Shown piece after piece: positions 6,246 through 14,166 of a stretch of DNA of 26,103 nt (positions are counted from its first letter, which is position 1; every line of letters begins with the position of its first letter). A program made the position numbers and the translations under genes. A model generated the notes under the pieces. The model ran no database searches, was not told where the DNA came from, and saw nothing but the letters and a program-made list of their open reading frames with translations. This stretch comes from Candidatus Methanogasteraceae archaeon UBA261 (GTDB lineage Archaea > Halobacteriota > Methanosarcinia > Methanosarcinales > Methanogasteraceae). The stretch is from the NCBI GenBank assembly GCA_002506015.1, contig DAWR01000161.1, positions 1-26,103 on the forward strand, read 5' to 3'.

Positions 6246-6391
6246 TGCACGAACGTTCGAACATGTGCATGCCACATATAATCAGAGTGTTTTCACTGGA
6301 GTTTTCGATCGTGCCCCATGAACACAAGAGCGACCGGCGCTCATAAAACACGATCGCCAACAGAAGAGCTTTCTTTCTTTAGGTCTTCGCG

Positions 6392-6444
6392 CCCTTGCGT
6401 CTTTCTCGTTTTTGCGTTCCAATTCAACGCAAAGACGCAAAGGG
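6392..6444. repeat. Fold-back repeat of the 'GCAAAGACGCAAAG' type
   Basis: CCCTTGCGTCTTT (6392-6404) and AAAGACGCAAAGGG (6431-6444) are inverted copies differing by one bulged base. A second inner stem (GCGTT 6414-6418 with AACGC 6426-6430) would extend the hairpin. This is the known but unexplained 'gcaaagacgcaaagg' family of dispersed intergenic repeats. Confidence 0.65.
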
Positions 6445-6737
6445 TGTTGTCATATCTCCACCTTCACGTCTTGCATGCTGGTGTGCATCAGACCGAGACT
6501 TTTTGGTTCTCCGCTGTTTTATATGGGCATTACAACATCAATAACACCGACTGATAGTCAATTACAGGAAGGACGTATCGAGTGTAGAACGTTCTCCATT
6601 ATCGAAATGCTCAAGATTTCATCACCAAGATGCATCTATGATGGGATATTTTATCCCCATCAGTCCATACAAAATAGCGGAGAGCCAGTCGGGCACTCGA
6701 ACACCGTACAATATGACTGCCCCACATTACCACAACA

Positions 6738-6745
6738 TTTAAAAG
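6738..6745 (+). promoter_or_regulatory. TATA-like box for the cytochrome b operon
   Basis: TTTAAAAG stands 55-62 nt upstream of the ATG at 6800, giving a leader of about 30 nt that includes the strong AAGGAGG site. Confidence 0.4.
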
Positions 6746-6799
6746 CGATCAATCCGTATATCGCATGCTGTCAGATATGGCAGCAGAAGGAGGCATTAC

Positions 6800-7594
6800 A
6801 TGTCACAGAGCAATGGTCTGGTAACCGAACGATATGATCCGAAAGGCATGCGTGCGCATGCGTTCCACTTATTTTCATGTGTAACCCTTGTGATCACTGG
6901 CTGGTACATGGCAAAGCAGTTTAACATGTGTACGATAATGGGTGCATCTGCAAATGCGTGGCAACTCATCCCTTACGAGAGTGTGCGATTTTTCCACGTG
7001 TTTGCCGCGCTCATATTCATCATCGCAGTCTGGATACTCATTCCGTACAACCTTCTAACGAGCGGACATCTTCTCTCTGAGATATTTTTTATACAGGATG
7101 CAATCCAGTTGAAGAATCTGGTTCTCAGCCTATTTGGCAAGGCAGAGTATCCAAGGTTCACCGTTGTCGATGAGAAGAGTGGTCACTACAAAAACAAACT
7201 GCACCCATTCGTCAAGCTGATGGTTATACCCGAAAACATCGCGATAGTCCTGATCGTGATTTCCGGCGTGATCATGTACGATCCCGAGTTTGCGTTCTGG
7301 CAGGAGCTGGTCAAGCCAGCGATTCTCTACGCTGTCGGATACGTCTCGCCGTGGTTCAACATGGCACCGATCGGATTCGTGCGAACGATTCATCAGTGGG
7401 CGATGTACTGGTTCGTAGTCGAACTCGCGATGCACTTCGGATTCCTTGGAATGGACCCAAGAACCATAAAGTACTTCAAAGCAATCTTCGTGAACGGCAG
7501 CGAGTCCATGGATCCGTACACCGAGATTATCAGTGAGCCCCACAAGGAAAAGCCAGCTAAGAAGGCAAGACACCCAGTGGTCGTTCTGAAGTGA
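6800..7594 (+). CDS. Membrane b-type cytochrome (Ni/Fe-hydrogenase/formate dehydrogenase cytochrome b family)
   Basis: A 264-residue integral membrane protein with about four transmembrane helices: residues 19-38, 64-83, 140-159 and 193-214. Candidate haem ligands are H20/H23 in the first helix, H66 in the second, and H198 and H212 in the last, spaced H-x13-H. This pattern is typical of the b-type subunits that pass electrons between a membrane carrier (methanophenazine or quinone) and a hydrogenase, formate dehydrogenase or reductase. No catalytic or iron-sulfur partner gene is adjacent, so the partner is unknown. It has a near-perfect AAGGAGG site 6 nt before ATG 6800. Its TGA overlaps the next start as GTGA (7591-7594), so expression is coupled to the homoaconitase/methyltransferase fusion, which is an unusual pairing. 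Confidence 0.75.
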   Translation: MSQSNGLVTERYDPKGMRAHAFHLFSCVTLVITGWYMAKQFNMCTIMGASANAWQLIPYESVRFFHVFAALIFIIAVWILIPYNLLTSGHLLSEIFFIQDAIQLKNLVLSLFGKAEYPRFTVVDEKSGHYKNKLHPFVKLMVIPENIAIVLIVISGVIMYDPEFAFWQELVKPAILYAVGYVSPWFNMAPIGFVRTIHQWAMYWFVVELAMHFGFLGMDPRTIKYFKAIFVNGSESMDPYTEIISEPHKEKPAKKARHPVVVLK

Positions 7595-8916
7595 AAATCA
7601 AAGGAAAAGCATGGATCTTTGGGGATGACATCGATACCGATGCGATCATTCCCGGCAAATACCTGCGCACGACAGATATGCGGGTATTTGCTGATCATGT
7701 GCTGGAAGGCGCTGACCCTGATTTTGCAGGTAAGGTCAAAAAGGGCGATATAATTGTCGCCGGCATGAATTTCGGATGCGGGTCATCCAGAGAGCAGGCA
7801 GTTCTTGCGATCAAGCACGCAGGGGTCGGATGCGTTGTAGCGGCTTCCTTTGCGCGCATCTTTTTTAGAAATGCGATAAACATTGGTCTTCCACTAATCG
7901 AGACCGGAACAACGATTCCGTGCAAGGAAGGGGACATAATCGAGGCGGATATCGAAGACGGTACCGTTAGAGTGAAGGGGGTTGAGAGGGCAAGTGGAGT
8001 TGGCGCAGAGGACGACAGTGACAGTGACCGCGGTTGTGATCGTGAATACGCCGGAACAAAGATGCCTGATTTCCTGCTCGAGATTCTGCTGGACGGCGGT
8101 CTCGTTGCCCACCGCAAGAAGGAATCGGCAAAGGAGCGGTTTGGCAGGCGGTCGGACGCGTATTCGAAGAGCAGCGTTCTCTCAAACGAGAAGCATCTGA
8201 ACACAATCGTTGATCTGGCAAAACCGAAGCAGTCTGATAGTGTGCTGGATGTTGCGACAGGAAATGGGTTTCTTGCGTTTGAATTTGCAAAACGGGTCTT
8301 TAGAGTCACTGGCTGTGATCTCACCGAAGATATGCTCGATATCGCCGAGAGCATGCGAAAGGAGAGAAAACTGGACAATCTCGCATTCGAGATCATGGAT
8401 GTGGAATCGCTCGCATTCGAGGACGACTCGTTTGACATCGTCTCCTGCAGATTTGCGTTCCACCATTTCACAGATCCTGTACAGGCGATATCAGAGATGG
8501 TTCGTGTCTGCAAGAAGGGCGGGACGATCGTGCTCGTGGACGGACTCTCGTCTGAGGATGCTCTGAAGAGCGAATACCACAACAAAATCGAGAAAATCCG
8601 GGATCCGTCTCATGTCCGCCTGTATCCGCAGTCAGAACTGGTGAGACTGCTCGAGGACGCCGGGCTTGAGATTGTCCATGCGAGAGACTGGGGCGCCGAC
8701 TTCTACTTCGATGAATGGATTCGGATTGCAGACCCCGGAGATGAGATTACCGAGCAGGTCAGACGCATGATGGTTGATTCAATCGATGGCGATAAAGGCG
8801 ATAGGCTCGATCTCAATCTTCGATTCGAGGACGGGAGAATGCTCTTTACGTATTCTACGGTGATACTCGTTGCCGAGAAAGTTTCTTACGACTGCGGCGA
8901 ACAGGTGAGCAAGTGA
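7591..8916 (+). CDS. Fusion: homoaconitase small subunit (HacB/LeuD) + SAM-dependent methyltransferase
   Basis: A 441-residue two-domain protein. Residues 1-170 are an aconitase swivel domain as in LeuD/HacB ([47 protein letters not shown]). Loop Y24-L-R26-T27 is the YLRT motif that marks methanogen homoaconitase (Arg26 in MJ1271) rather than isopropylmalate isomerase (YLVY). It would pair with a large subunit in 2-oxosuberate synthesis for coenzyme B. Residues 172-441 are a UbiE-like class I methyltransferase ([37 protein letters not shown]). The reading frame is continuous, with no Met or ribosome-binding site at the junction. An acidic insert ([18 protein letters not shown]) precedes the last LeuD helix. 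The GTG start overlaps the cytochrome stop. Whether the fusion is real or hides a lost stop codon is open. Confidence 0.85.
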   Translation: MKIKGKAWIFGDDIDTDAIIPGKYLRTTDMRVFADHVLEGADPDFAGKVKKGDIIVAGMNFGCGSSREQAVLAIKHAGVGCVVAASFARIFFRNAINIGLPLIETGTTIPCKEGDIIEADIEDGTVRVKGVERASGVGAEDDSDSDRGCDREYAGTKMPDFLLEILLDGGLVAHRKKESAKERFGRRSDAYSKSSVLSNEKHLNTIVDLAKPKQSDSVLDVATGNGFLAFEFAKRVFRVTGCDLTEDMLDIAESMRKERKLDNLAFEIMDVESLAFEDDSFDIVSCRFAFHHFTDPVQAISEMVRVCKKGGTIVLVDGLSSEDALKSEYHNKIEKIRDPSHVRLYPQSELVRLLEDAGLEIVHARDWGADFYFDEWIRIADPGDEITEQVRRMMVDSIDGDKGDRLDLNLRFEDGRMLFTYSTVILVAEKVSYDCGEQVSK

Positions 8917-9250
8917 GAGAACCGGTATTTTGGGCGCTGGTTGATAACTGACTAATCAGATTGTTGATCAGTGTGGTCTTTCAGGAGTTTACCGGTCCGT
9001 AGATGAAGGTGATAAGGGATGATTCGGAGTTCAGGATGTTGTGGATCTCTCTTGTCTTCCGCCATCATATCGTGGAATCCGCTTCTTTTCATGCTCTTTC
9101 TGCTCTGTTACACCTTCCCAAACTCGCCTATGAACATCGTTACGAGACTTTCGATCGGTAGTATGAATAGTATTGACAACGTGCTCTGCACCGGAATTTA
9201 CCTGCTGATTGCAGCTTGCTTCTACGCAGCGTTCCACCATATCACAAGTC
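8917..9250. other. Intergenic region between convergent genes; possible 46-residue ORF
   Basis: This 334-bp stretch separates the fusion gene (plus) from the KaiC-like gene (minus). No recognised gene is found. On the minus strand, ATG 9092 to TAG 8952 encodes a 46-residue frame (MKRSGFHDMMAEDKRDPQHP... HLHLRTGKLLKDHTDQQSD) of protein-like composition, but without a strong ribosome-binding site. Overlapping longer frames on both strands look like chance. Confidence 0.3.
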
Positions 9251-10066
9251 TCATGCAATATCGGTCGATGTATCGATCTGGATACCGCCGTTGACCCTGA
9301 ACTTGAGCATCTCGGTTAAAGGCGACATTCCGCGAATCTTGGGGAGTGCAAGTTTGCTCACGAGTTCGTCGGTTCCATGGTGCAGTTCGACATCAAAGAC
9401 CGCATCGCACGTATTGATGACCTCGTTCTCAAGCGCCTTATCATGCGTATCCTTCAACCCGTACAGGTATGTCAGCCCATTGGTTTCCTTGGTTGTTTCG
9501 TAGATGACGTTCATGAGCTTCTTGATCTGCCCGATATTGACGTTGAGACCAAGGAAGAATGAAAGCGTATCGATTATGATGTTTATATCCCCGAATTCCT
9601 CTTCTGTCTGAATATTTTGCAGATTGTAGATCATGAATTCTATAATCTGGGTATCCATGTATTCGTTGCCCACGTTATCCACCAGCTCGCCGCGTTCGGT
9701 GATATAATATTCACTATATAGGTCAATGAATGTTGTTTCCGCGATCTCATAGCCCATGTTCAGTATATCCCGCGCAATATACTTTGGTCTCCTGCCGGTT
9801 GCGAAGTAATAGGTCGGGCGCGCCTGTGTGAACTGGTATAGGAAGACCTCTGACATTGACTTAGGGTCTGCGGAGAGATACACCACAGACCCCGAGGGAA
9901 TTCCTCCACCAAGATTGCGATCCAGGATGGTAATTCCGGTGGGTTTGACAACTGAGGCGGGGGTCGCCTCTATGGACTCAATGGGTGTGCCAATTGTGGC
10001 TAGGGTAGGCGCGTGCATCATCCTGGTGGGTGTGGCTTTTGAAACCGCATCTCGCAATCCCGGCAT
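9251..10066 (-). CDS. KaiC/RecA-superfamily protein with degenerate P-loop
   Basis: A 271-residue protein. After a Thr/Pro-rich lead (1-42) it follows the KaiC/RadA core: GITILDRNLGGGIPSGSVVYL (44-64) precedes the P-loop position, which here reads SADPKSMSEVF instead of G-x4-GKT, so the nucleotide-binding lysine is missing. The Walker B strand INIIIDTLSFF is kept. Such 'inactivated RecA-superfamily ATPases' are common in euryarchaea and are thought to be regulatory or scaffold proteins; the partner is unknown. ATG 10066 is favoured because GGAGGG and AAGGA precede it and the TATA box at 10105-10113 is correctly placed for a short leader. ATG 10102 would fall on top of the promoter. It is divergent from nikR. 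Confidence 0.7.
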   Translation of the reverse strand: MPGLRDAVSKATPTRMMHAPTLATIGTPIESIEATPASVVKPTGITILDRNLGGGIPSGSVVYLSADPKSMSEVFLYQFTQARPTYYFATGRRPKYIARDILNMGYEIAETTFIDLYSEYYITERGELVDNVGNEYMDTQIIEFMIYNLQNIQTEEEFGDINIIIDTLSFFLGLNVNIGQIKKLMNVIYETTKETNGLTYLYGLKDTHDKALENEVINTCDAVFDVELHHGTDELVSKLALPKIRGMSPLTEMLKFRVNGGIQIDTSTDIA

Positions 10067-10104
10067 ATTTCCTTGTCCCTCCAATAGTATGTAGTACCTC
10101 ATCC

Positions 10105-10130
10105 TTTAAAAAGATTATCATTATGATAAT
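10105..10130 (-). promoter_or_regulatory. TATA box with abutting perfect 17-bp palindrome (operator candidate)
   Basis: CTTTTTAAA (minus strand, 10105-10113) is the TATA-like box of the KaiC-like gene. Directly upstream, covering the BRE position, is ATTATCATTATGATAAT (10114-10130), a perfect palindrome centred on 10122. Its GATAAT/ATTATC half-sites recall Fur-type metal boxes, although in a different arrangement. A protein bound here would block TFB/TBP assembly. Confidence 0.55.
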
Positions 10131-10172
10131 GAGATAACCCCCATTACCTGGGCGCGTGAGGGTGCAGACGTA

Positions 10173-10210
10173 GTGTTATTAATGGATATGAGCCATATAG
10201 TGCGTAACAC
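10173..10210 (+). promoter_or_regulatory. Inverted repeats upstream of nikR (operator candidate)
   Basis: GTGTTA (10173-10178) and TAACAC (10205-10210) form a 6-bp inverted repeat with 26 bp between. Inside lies ATATG-AGC-CATAT (10186-10198), a perfect 5-bp inverted repeat. Both lie 19-56 nt before the nikR start, so autoregulation is plausible. They do not match the bacterial NikR site GTATGA-N16-TCATAC exactly. Confidence 0.35.
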
Positions 10211-10228
10211 AGCGTATATACACACGGG

Positions 10229-10660
10229 ATGAGCATAATGGAAACAGAACAGGAATTGATGAGAATTGGCGTCTCGCTCCCGGATAACCTACTCACCAGA
10301 TTCGATGACATCCTCGCAAAACGAGGATATTCGTCAAGATCTGAGGGCATTCGGGATGCAATCCGGAGCTACATCAGGTATTATGAATGGTCAAGTGAAG
10401 TTGAAGGCGATCGAATCGGCGTCATATCGATGACCTACAACCATGATCAGCGCGGGCTTATCGATGCACTCGCGGACATCCAGCACGAACATCTGGATGT
10501 GATTCGATCCTCGATGCATTTTCATGCGGACCAGAATACATGTCTCGAGGTAATCACGCTGCATGGCGATGTGGCAGAGATCAAAAAGGTGGCAGAGGGG
10601 CTCATGGCGCTCAAGGGCGTGGAACACCTGAAACTGACCACCGTTTCGACCATAAAGTGA
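10229..10660 (+). CDS. nikR: Nickel-responsive transcriptional regulator NikR
   Basis: A 143-residue protein of standard NikR length and layout. The N-terminal ribbon-helix-helix DNA-binding domain spans about 10-55 (MRIGVSLPDNLLTRFDDIL, GYSSRSEGIRDAIRSYI) and the C-terminal ACT-like metal domain about 62-143. The high-affinity nickel ligands are all present: H86, H97, H99 and C105, with the same spacing as E. coli H76, H87, H89, C95. NikR works as a tetramer that binds operators when loaded with Ni2+, usually repressing nickel uptake genes. ATG 10229 is used; ATG 10238 is an alternative with GGATGAG upstream. lysS starts one base after its stop, so the two are probably one transcript, an odd pairing for a regulator. 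Confidence 0.92.
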   Translation: MSIMETEQELMRIGVSLPDNLLTRFDDILAKRGYSSRSEGIRDAIRSYIRYYEWSSEVEGDRIGVISMTYNHDQRGLIDALADIQHEHLDVIRSSMHFHADQNTCLEVITLHGDVAEIKKVAEGLMALKGVEHLKLTTVSTIK

Positions 10661-10661
10661 G

Positions 10662-12164
10662 ATGGGCGAGTCGAGACACTGGGCAGACGTTGTTTCGGAC
10701 CGTGTAACTACCGTCAAAAAGAAGCACACGATTGCAACAGGAATCACTCCTTCAGGGGAGATACATATCGGGAACCTGCGCGAGGTGTTGACTGGCGACG
10801 CAGTGTACCGCGCGCTCTCTGATTCGGGAGCTGAGGCGGAACTGATCTACATCGCTGACACCCTTGACCCGCTCCGCAGGGTGTATCCGTTTTTATCAGA
10901 GGATTATTCGGAACACGTCGGAAAGCCGCTTTCTGCCATACCCTGCCCGTGCGGTGACTGCGCAAACTATGCCGAGCATTTTCTGGAGCCGTTTCTCGAG
11001 TCCCTGGAACTGCTGGACATTGATCCGGTGGTCTACCGCGCGCACGAACTCTATGCGAACGGGGACTTTGTGCCCGCAACGATTGCCGCACTCTTGAACC
11101 GGGATAAGATCGCATCGATAATCGAGAACGTGTCGCATCGGGAGATTCCTGCTGATTGGAGCCCTTTCAATGTGATATGCGAATCATGCGGGAGGATCAC
11201 GACCACAGTAGTTTCGGGATTCGATGAAGCGAAGAAAACGGTTGATTACTCCTGTGAATGCGGGTATTCCGGCACAACGCCGCTCGAAGGGCATGGAAAG
11301 CTGACATGGCGGGTCGATTGGGCGGCACGGTGGGGTGTTCTCGGCGTCACAATCGAGCCGTTCGGAAAAGACCATGCGACAAAAGGGGGATCTTACGACA
11401 CCGGAACGAAGATCTCGGGAGAAATCTACGGCTATGCGCCACCATATCCGGTCATCTACGAATGGATTCATCTCAAGGGGAAGGGCGCGATGTCGTCATC
11501 GACCGGTGTTACGGTCACGATTACGGATATGCTGCGGGTCATGCCACCTGACGTTCTCAGGTATCTGATCATCCGAACGAAGCCCGGGAAGCACATAGAC
11601 TTTGATCCATCACGCATCATTGATCTGATCGATGATTTTGATCGTGCAAACAACCGTGCATTCGAATTATCCAGGACAAAGACGTTTCTGCCATCAGACA
11701 TCCCGTTCACGCACCTCGTTACTGCCATGCAGATTGCATCCGATCCTACTGACATAGATACGCTGCACGAGGTCTTGAGGCGCAGCGGTTATGACGGATA
11801 TAACGAGGAGTCCGTGAAGAGGCGTGTTGAGAATGCCAGGAACTGGCTTTCATCATACGCGCCGGACTCTGCCATATTTGAGGTGCAGAGAGAACTGCCC
11901 ACCGCCACAAAGAATCTCTCCGAAGAGCAGAGGTCAGGGCTTCTGCGAATTGCCTCCGGAATCAGTGGCGATCTTGCCGCCAAGGATATGCACGACCTCG
12001 TGTATGCGGTCGCAGAAGAGGTCGGCGTCTCTGCAAGCAAGATGTTTCAGGCGGTCTACACAACAATTCTCGAAAAGGATTCCGGTCCGAGGGCAGGGTA
12101 TTTTATGGCGTCGCTCGATAGGGATTTTCTGCTGAACCGGCTGAAGGAGGCTGGCCGCGGATAG
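10662..12164 (+). CDS. lysS: Class I lysyl-tRNA synthetase
   Basis: A 500-residue protein of normal length for archaeal class I LysRS, which charges tRNA-Lys with lysine using ATP. The HIGH motif is SGEIHIGN (H35-N38). The KMSKS equivalent is GKGAMSSSTG (M277 onward), the usual class I LysRS form. Zinc-binding clusters appear as CPCGDC and as CESCG paired with CECG. The C-terminal alpha-helical cage domain (about 320-500) is complete. It begins at ATG 10662, one base after the nikR stop (TGAGATG), with only a short GTGAG site. Presence of the class I rather than class II enzyme is a strong archaeal marker. Confidence 0.95.
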   Translation: MGESRHWADVVSDRVTTVKKKHTIATGITPSGEIHIGNLREVLTGDAVYRALSDSGAEAELIYIADTLDPLRRVYPFLSEDYSEHVGKPLSAIPCPCGDCANYAEHFLEPFLESLELLDIDPVVYRAHELYANGDFVPATIAALLNRDKIASIIENVSHREIPADWSPFNVICESCGRITTTVVSGFDEAKKTVDYSCECGYSGTTPLEGHGKLTWRVDWAARWGVLGVTIEPFGKDHATKGGSYDTGTKISGEIYGYAPPYPVIYEWIHLKGKGAMSSSTGVTVTITDMLRVMPPDVLRYLIIRTKPGKHIDFDPSRIIDLIDDFDRANNRAFELSRTKTFLPSDIPFTHLVTAMQIASDPTDIDTLHEVLRRSGYDGYNEESVKRRVENARNWLSSYAPDSAIFEVQRELPTATKNLSEEQRSGLLRIASGISGDLAAKDMHDLVYAVAEEVGVSASKMFQAVYTTILEKDSGPRAGYFMASLDRDFLLNRLKEAGRG

Positions 12165-12207
12165 CAGAGGTGCGGTGAGTGGACCGTGGGAGGGTTGCAA
12201 TGTCAAT

Positions 12208-12256
12208 AACTATATTATCGACTGGCGCAAGAGTGAATAATAGGAAATTGGGGGGA
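12208..12256 (+). promoter_or_regulatory. Promoter and ribosome-binding site of the VWA gene
   Basis: AACTATATTATCG (12208-12220) is an A/T-rich TATA-like box about 45 nt before the ATG at 12261, and GGGGGGA (12250-12256) is a strong purine-rich ribosome-binding site. The VWA gene therefore probably has its own promoter rather than depending on lysS. Confidence 0.45.
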
Positions 12257-12260
12257 TTCA

Positions 12261-13811
12261 ATGACATCTTCTGACCTGACATCTGAACTCGTGGAGTATC
12301 TCCGCAGAAATCTCGATCGTGAGTACGGTATCAAGCTGTTTGAGCTGAGCAGTCTGATCTATGCAGTACGCGTCCCGCTGCTGCACATAAAAGAGTTCGA
12401 CAGCACCGATTCCGAACGGATCATTGAATATATGCGTGCACAGATACCAAAATCGGAACTGGGTGGTGTTGTGCATGCTTATGTGATCGCGGACACCGAT
12501 TACGTGGAAGTCAATCCGGAAAATCTGTTTGGAGACATATATGGTGTAACGGAGCCAGCCAGAGAGTCTGATTCCGCCGAAATGGGTAAAGAGGCTGGAG
12601 AGGTTGAAGAGGTTGAAACGGCTGAAACGGTCGGAGCAGACAAAGAGATCGAAGAAGTCGAAGAGATCAAAGAGACCGGGGATGCCCAAGCGATCAGAGC
12701 AGACAAAGAGGCTGAAGCAGACGAAGTAGACAAAGCTGCTGAAGCAGATGAAAATGTCGAAACGGCTGAAATAGACGTTGAAGTGATTGGGGCAATCGAG
12801 ATCTCCGACGTGGAATCCGTTTTCAAGGGAATTGAGTCAGTGATCGAACTCGAAGAGCAGAAGGAAGCAGAGAAACTGAGAAAGAAATCCGCAGAAGATG
12901 ATGCAGAAGAAACAGAGGAAGCAGAAAATTGTGACGATGGAATTTTGCATCGGGAAATTCCAATAGAGGCTGCAGAGGGGGCGATTCACCAGATTCTCGA
13001 CAATTTTGCACGTAACAAGCACAAAAAGATGGCGATTGGAAAACTGTCCTCTGGCAGACGTTCCGAGGTGCTTACACAGGGCAAACGAGGCAGGTATGTG
13101 CGGTATCGCATGCCGGTTGACAAACCCAATGATATCGCAATCGCACCGACGATCCGTGCGGCTGCGATGCATGCTGATGGCGGGGAGTTTGCGATCCGGG
13201 AATCTGATGTACGGGATAAGGTGCGGCGCAGGCGTGTCGCGACCCAGATATGCGTTGTATTCGATGCGAGCGGCTCGATGGACGATCTCAGGAAGACGAG
13301 CATCACAAAGAACGTGGTGCTTGCGCTGCTGCGTGATGCCTATCAGCGCAGGGACCGTGTCGCACTCATCACCTACGCGGGCAGGAGCGCGGAGACAATT
13401 CTGCCGTTCACATCATCAGTGGAACTTGCGAGACGCTACATCGAGCATATCCCGTTCGGGAGCACGACGCCGCTCGCTGCCGGGCTCAAACTCGGGATGA
13501 ATGTGTTGCAAACCGAGAACAAAAAGGAACCCTCCGCAATACCGATACTCGTGCTGATAACCGACGGCACCGCCAATATGCCGCTCGCAGTCGGGGGAAA
13601 CATCAGACGAGAGATCTCCGGAGTCTGTCGTCTGCTGAAACAGAGTGCCAATGTGCTTGTGATCGATATCAGCGAGGAGGGCGCGGATCTTGCAGAAAGT
13701 ATCAGCCAGGTGTGCGATGGTAGATATTACCATCCGTCACGCATGAGTCAGCAGATTCTGTACCACGCAATCAAAGATCAGCAGGATCTTGTCTGCTCGC
13801 CGGTGGTGTGA
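12261..13811 (+). CDS. VWA-domain protein, magnesium-chelatase D-subunit type
   Basis: A 516-residue protein in three parts. Residues 1-95 form an unrecognised alpha/beta domain (LVEYLRRNLDREYGIKLFEL..., VVHAYVIADTDYVEVNPENL). Residues about 105-230 are a long Glu/Ala/Lys-rich, probably coiled or disordered segment. Residues about 240-516 match the C-terminal part of ChlD/BchD/CobT-like proteins: DIAIAPTIRAAA, then a VWA domain with the MIDAS motif D335-A-S-G-S, T in GSTTPLAAG, and a downstream D in LITDGTANMPL. Chelatase D subunits dock with an AAA+ partner (I subunit), but here no AAA domain is present and none is encoded nearby. The protein is cytoplasmic. The role could be metal insertion or MoxR-type maturation; which is unknown. 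Confidence 0.8.
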   Translation: MTSSDLTSELVEYLRRNLDREYGIKLFELSSLIYAVRVPLLHIKEFDSTDSERIIEYMRAQIPKSELGGVVHAYVIADTDYVEVNPENLFGDIYGVTEPARESDSAEMGKEAGEVEEVETAETVGADKEIEEVEEIKETGDAQAIRADKEAEADEVDKAAEADENVETAEIDVEVIGAIEISDVESVFKGIESVIELEEQKEAEKLRKKSAEDDAEETEEAENCDDGILHREIPIEAAEGAIHQILDNFARNKHKKMAIGKLSSGRRSEVLTQGKRGRYVRYRMPVDKPNDIAIAPTIRAAAMHADGGEFAIRESDVRDKVRRRRVATQICVVFDASGSMDDLRKTSITKNVVLALLRDAYQRRDRVALITYAGRSAETILPFTSSVELARRYIEHIPFGSTTPLAAGLKLGMNVLQTENKKEPSAIPILVLITDGTANMPLAVGGNIRREISGVCRLLKQSANVLVIDISEEGADLAESISQVCDGRYYHPSRMSQQILYHAIKDQQDLVCSPVV

Positions 13812-14166
13812 GACGAGAGACCCTGTGCCAGCAGCCATACATAGCAGGGCAGTCGGCGATTACGACTGTAATAAACATCAAAACGAGTGGCAGTGTTACT
13901 ATACTCGGTACCCTCATAAACTGCGATTTTTTATTGGTGGAACCAACTGATACAATCCACAAACAAGGACTCAGCGCCTTGCTCACACTACAATTACAGA
14001 GATTTGAAAAAGCTCAAGTTGTGGCGGTGTGAAGTACAATTCACTGATGACTTAAAACTTATGATTAATATTGTAATATGGTTGATGACCGAATTAGCCA
14101 TTATTTATACCGGATACCACAGACCACATCTCGGAGTGCTGTGGAAAATGGCTTGAAAATGGTATC
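13812..14166. other. Intergenic region between convergent genes with weak 74-residue ORF
   Basis: A GTG at 13808 overlapping the VWA stop (GTGA) opens a 74-codon plus-strand frame ending at 14032 (AITTVINIKTSGSVTILG..., DFLLVEPTDTI). Its composition is protein-like, but it has no internal ATG and no recognised family, so it is not called as a gene. A copy of a promoter-like element shared with 17842-17870 sits at 14050-14078. Confidence 0.35.
14050..14078. repeat. Promoter-like repeat, copy 1
   Basis: 29 nt starting ACTTAAAACTTATGATTAAT match 17842-17870 at 26 of 29 positions by hand alignment. Read on the minus strand it holds a TTTTAAGT TATA-like core, but no clear minus-strand gene follows here. 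Confidence 0.55.

Larger units (their letters stand above)
6086..6799 (+). other. Gene-free stretch of about 700 bp with two fold-back elements and a promoter
   Basis: No convincing protein gene is seen; open frames here lack family resemblance and ribosome-binding sites. Two fold-back repeats are listed separately (6184-6245 and 6392-6444). The 3' end carries the cytochrome b promoter region, with TTTAAAAG at 6738-6745, and its ribosome-binding site AAGGAGG (6787-6793). Confidence 0.6.

Noticed and set aside
6392..6444. Transcription terminator or structured RNA gene
   Set aside because: The hairpin is a known dispersed repeat type, lacks a following T tract, and lies 300 bp from the nearest gene end.
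6412..6837. Plus-strand frame of 141 codons before the cytochrome gene
   Set aside because: It starts inside a fold-back repeat, runs over the promoter and ribosome-binding site of the cytochrome gene, and has no protein-like pattern.
7695..8585. Long minus-strand frame of 296 codons
   Set aside because: It lies wholly opposite the HacB-methyltransferase gene, is Ser/Arg-rich and has no recognisable domain, so it is a shadow frame.
9019..9294. Plus-strand 91-codon hydrophobic frame and its minus-strand opposite 9031-9258
   Set aside because: Both overlap each other and the end of the KaiC-like gene, and lack ribosome-binding sites and family features.
13771..13986. Minus-strand 71-codon frame downstream of the left promoter-like repeat
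   Set aside because: It starts with GTG without a ribosome-binding site and overlaps the VWA gene end; the nearby promoter-like element alone is not enough.
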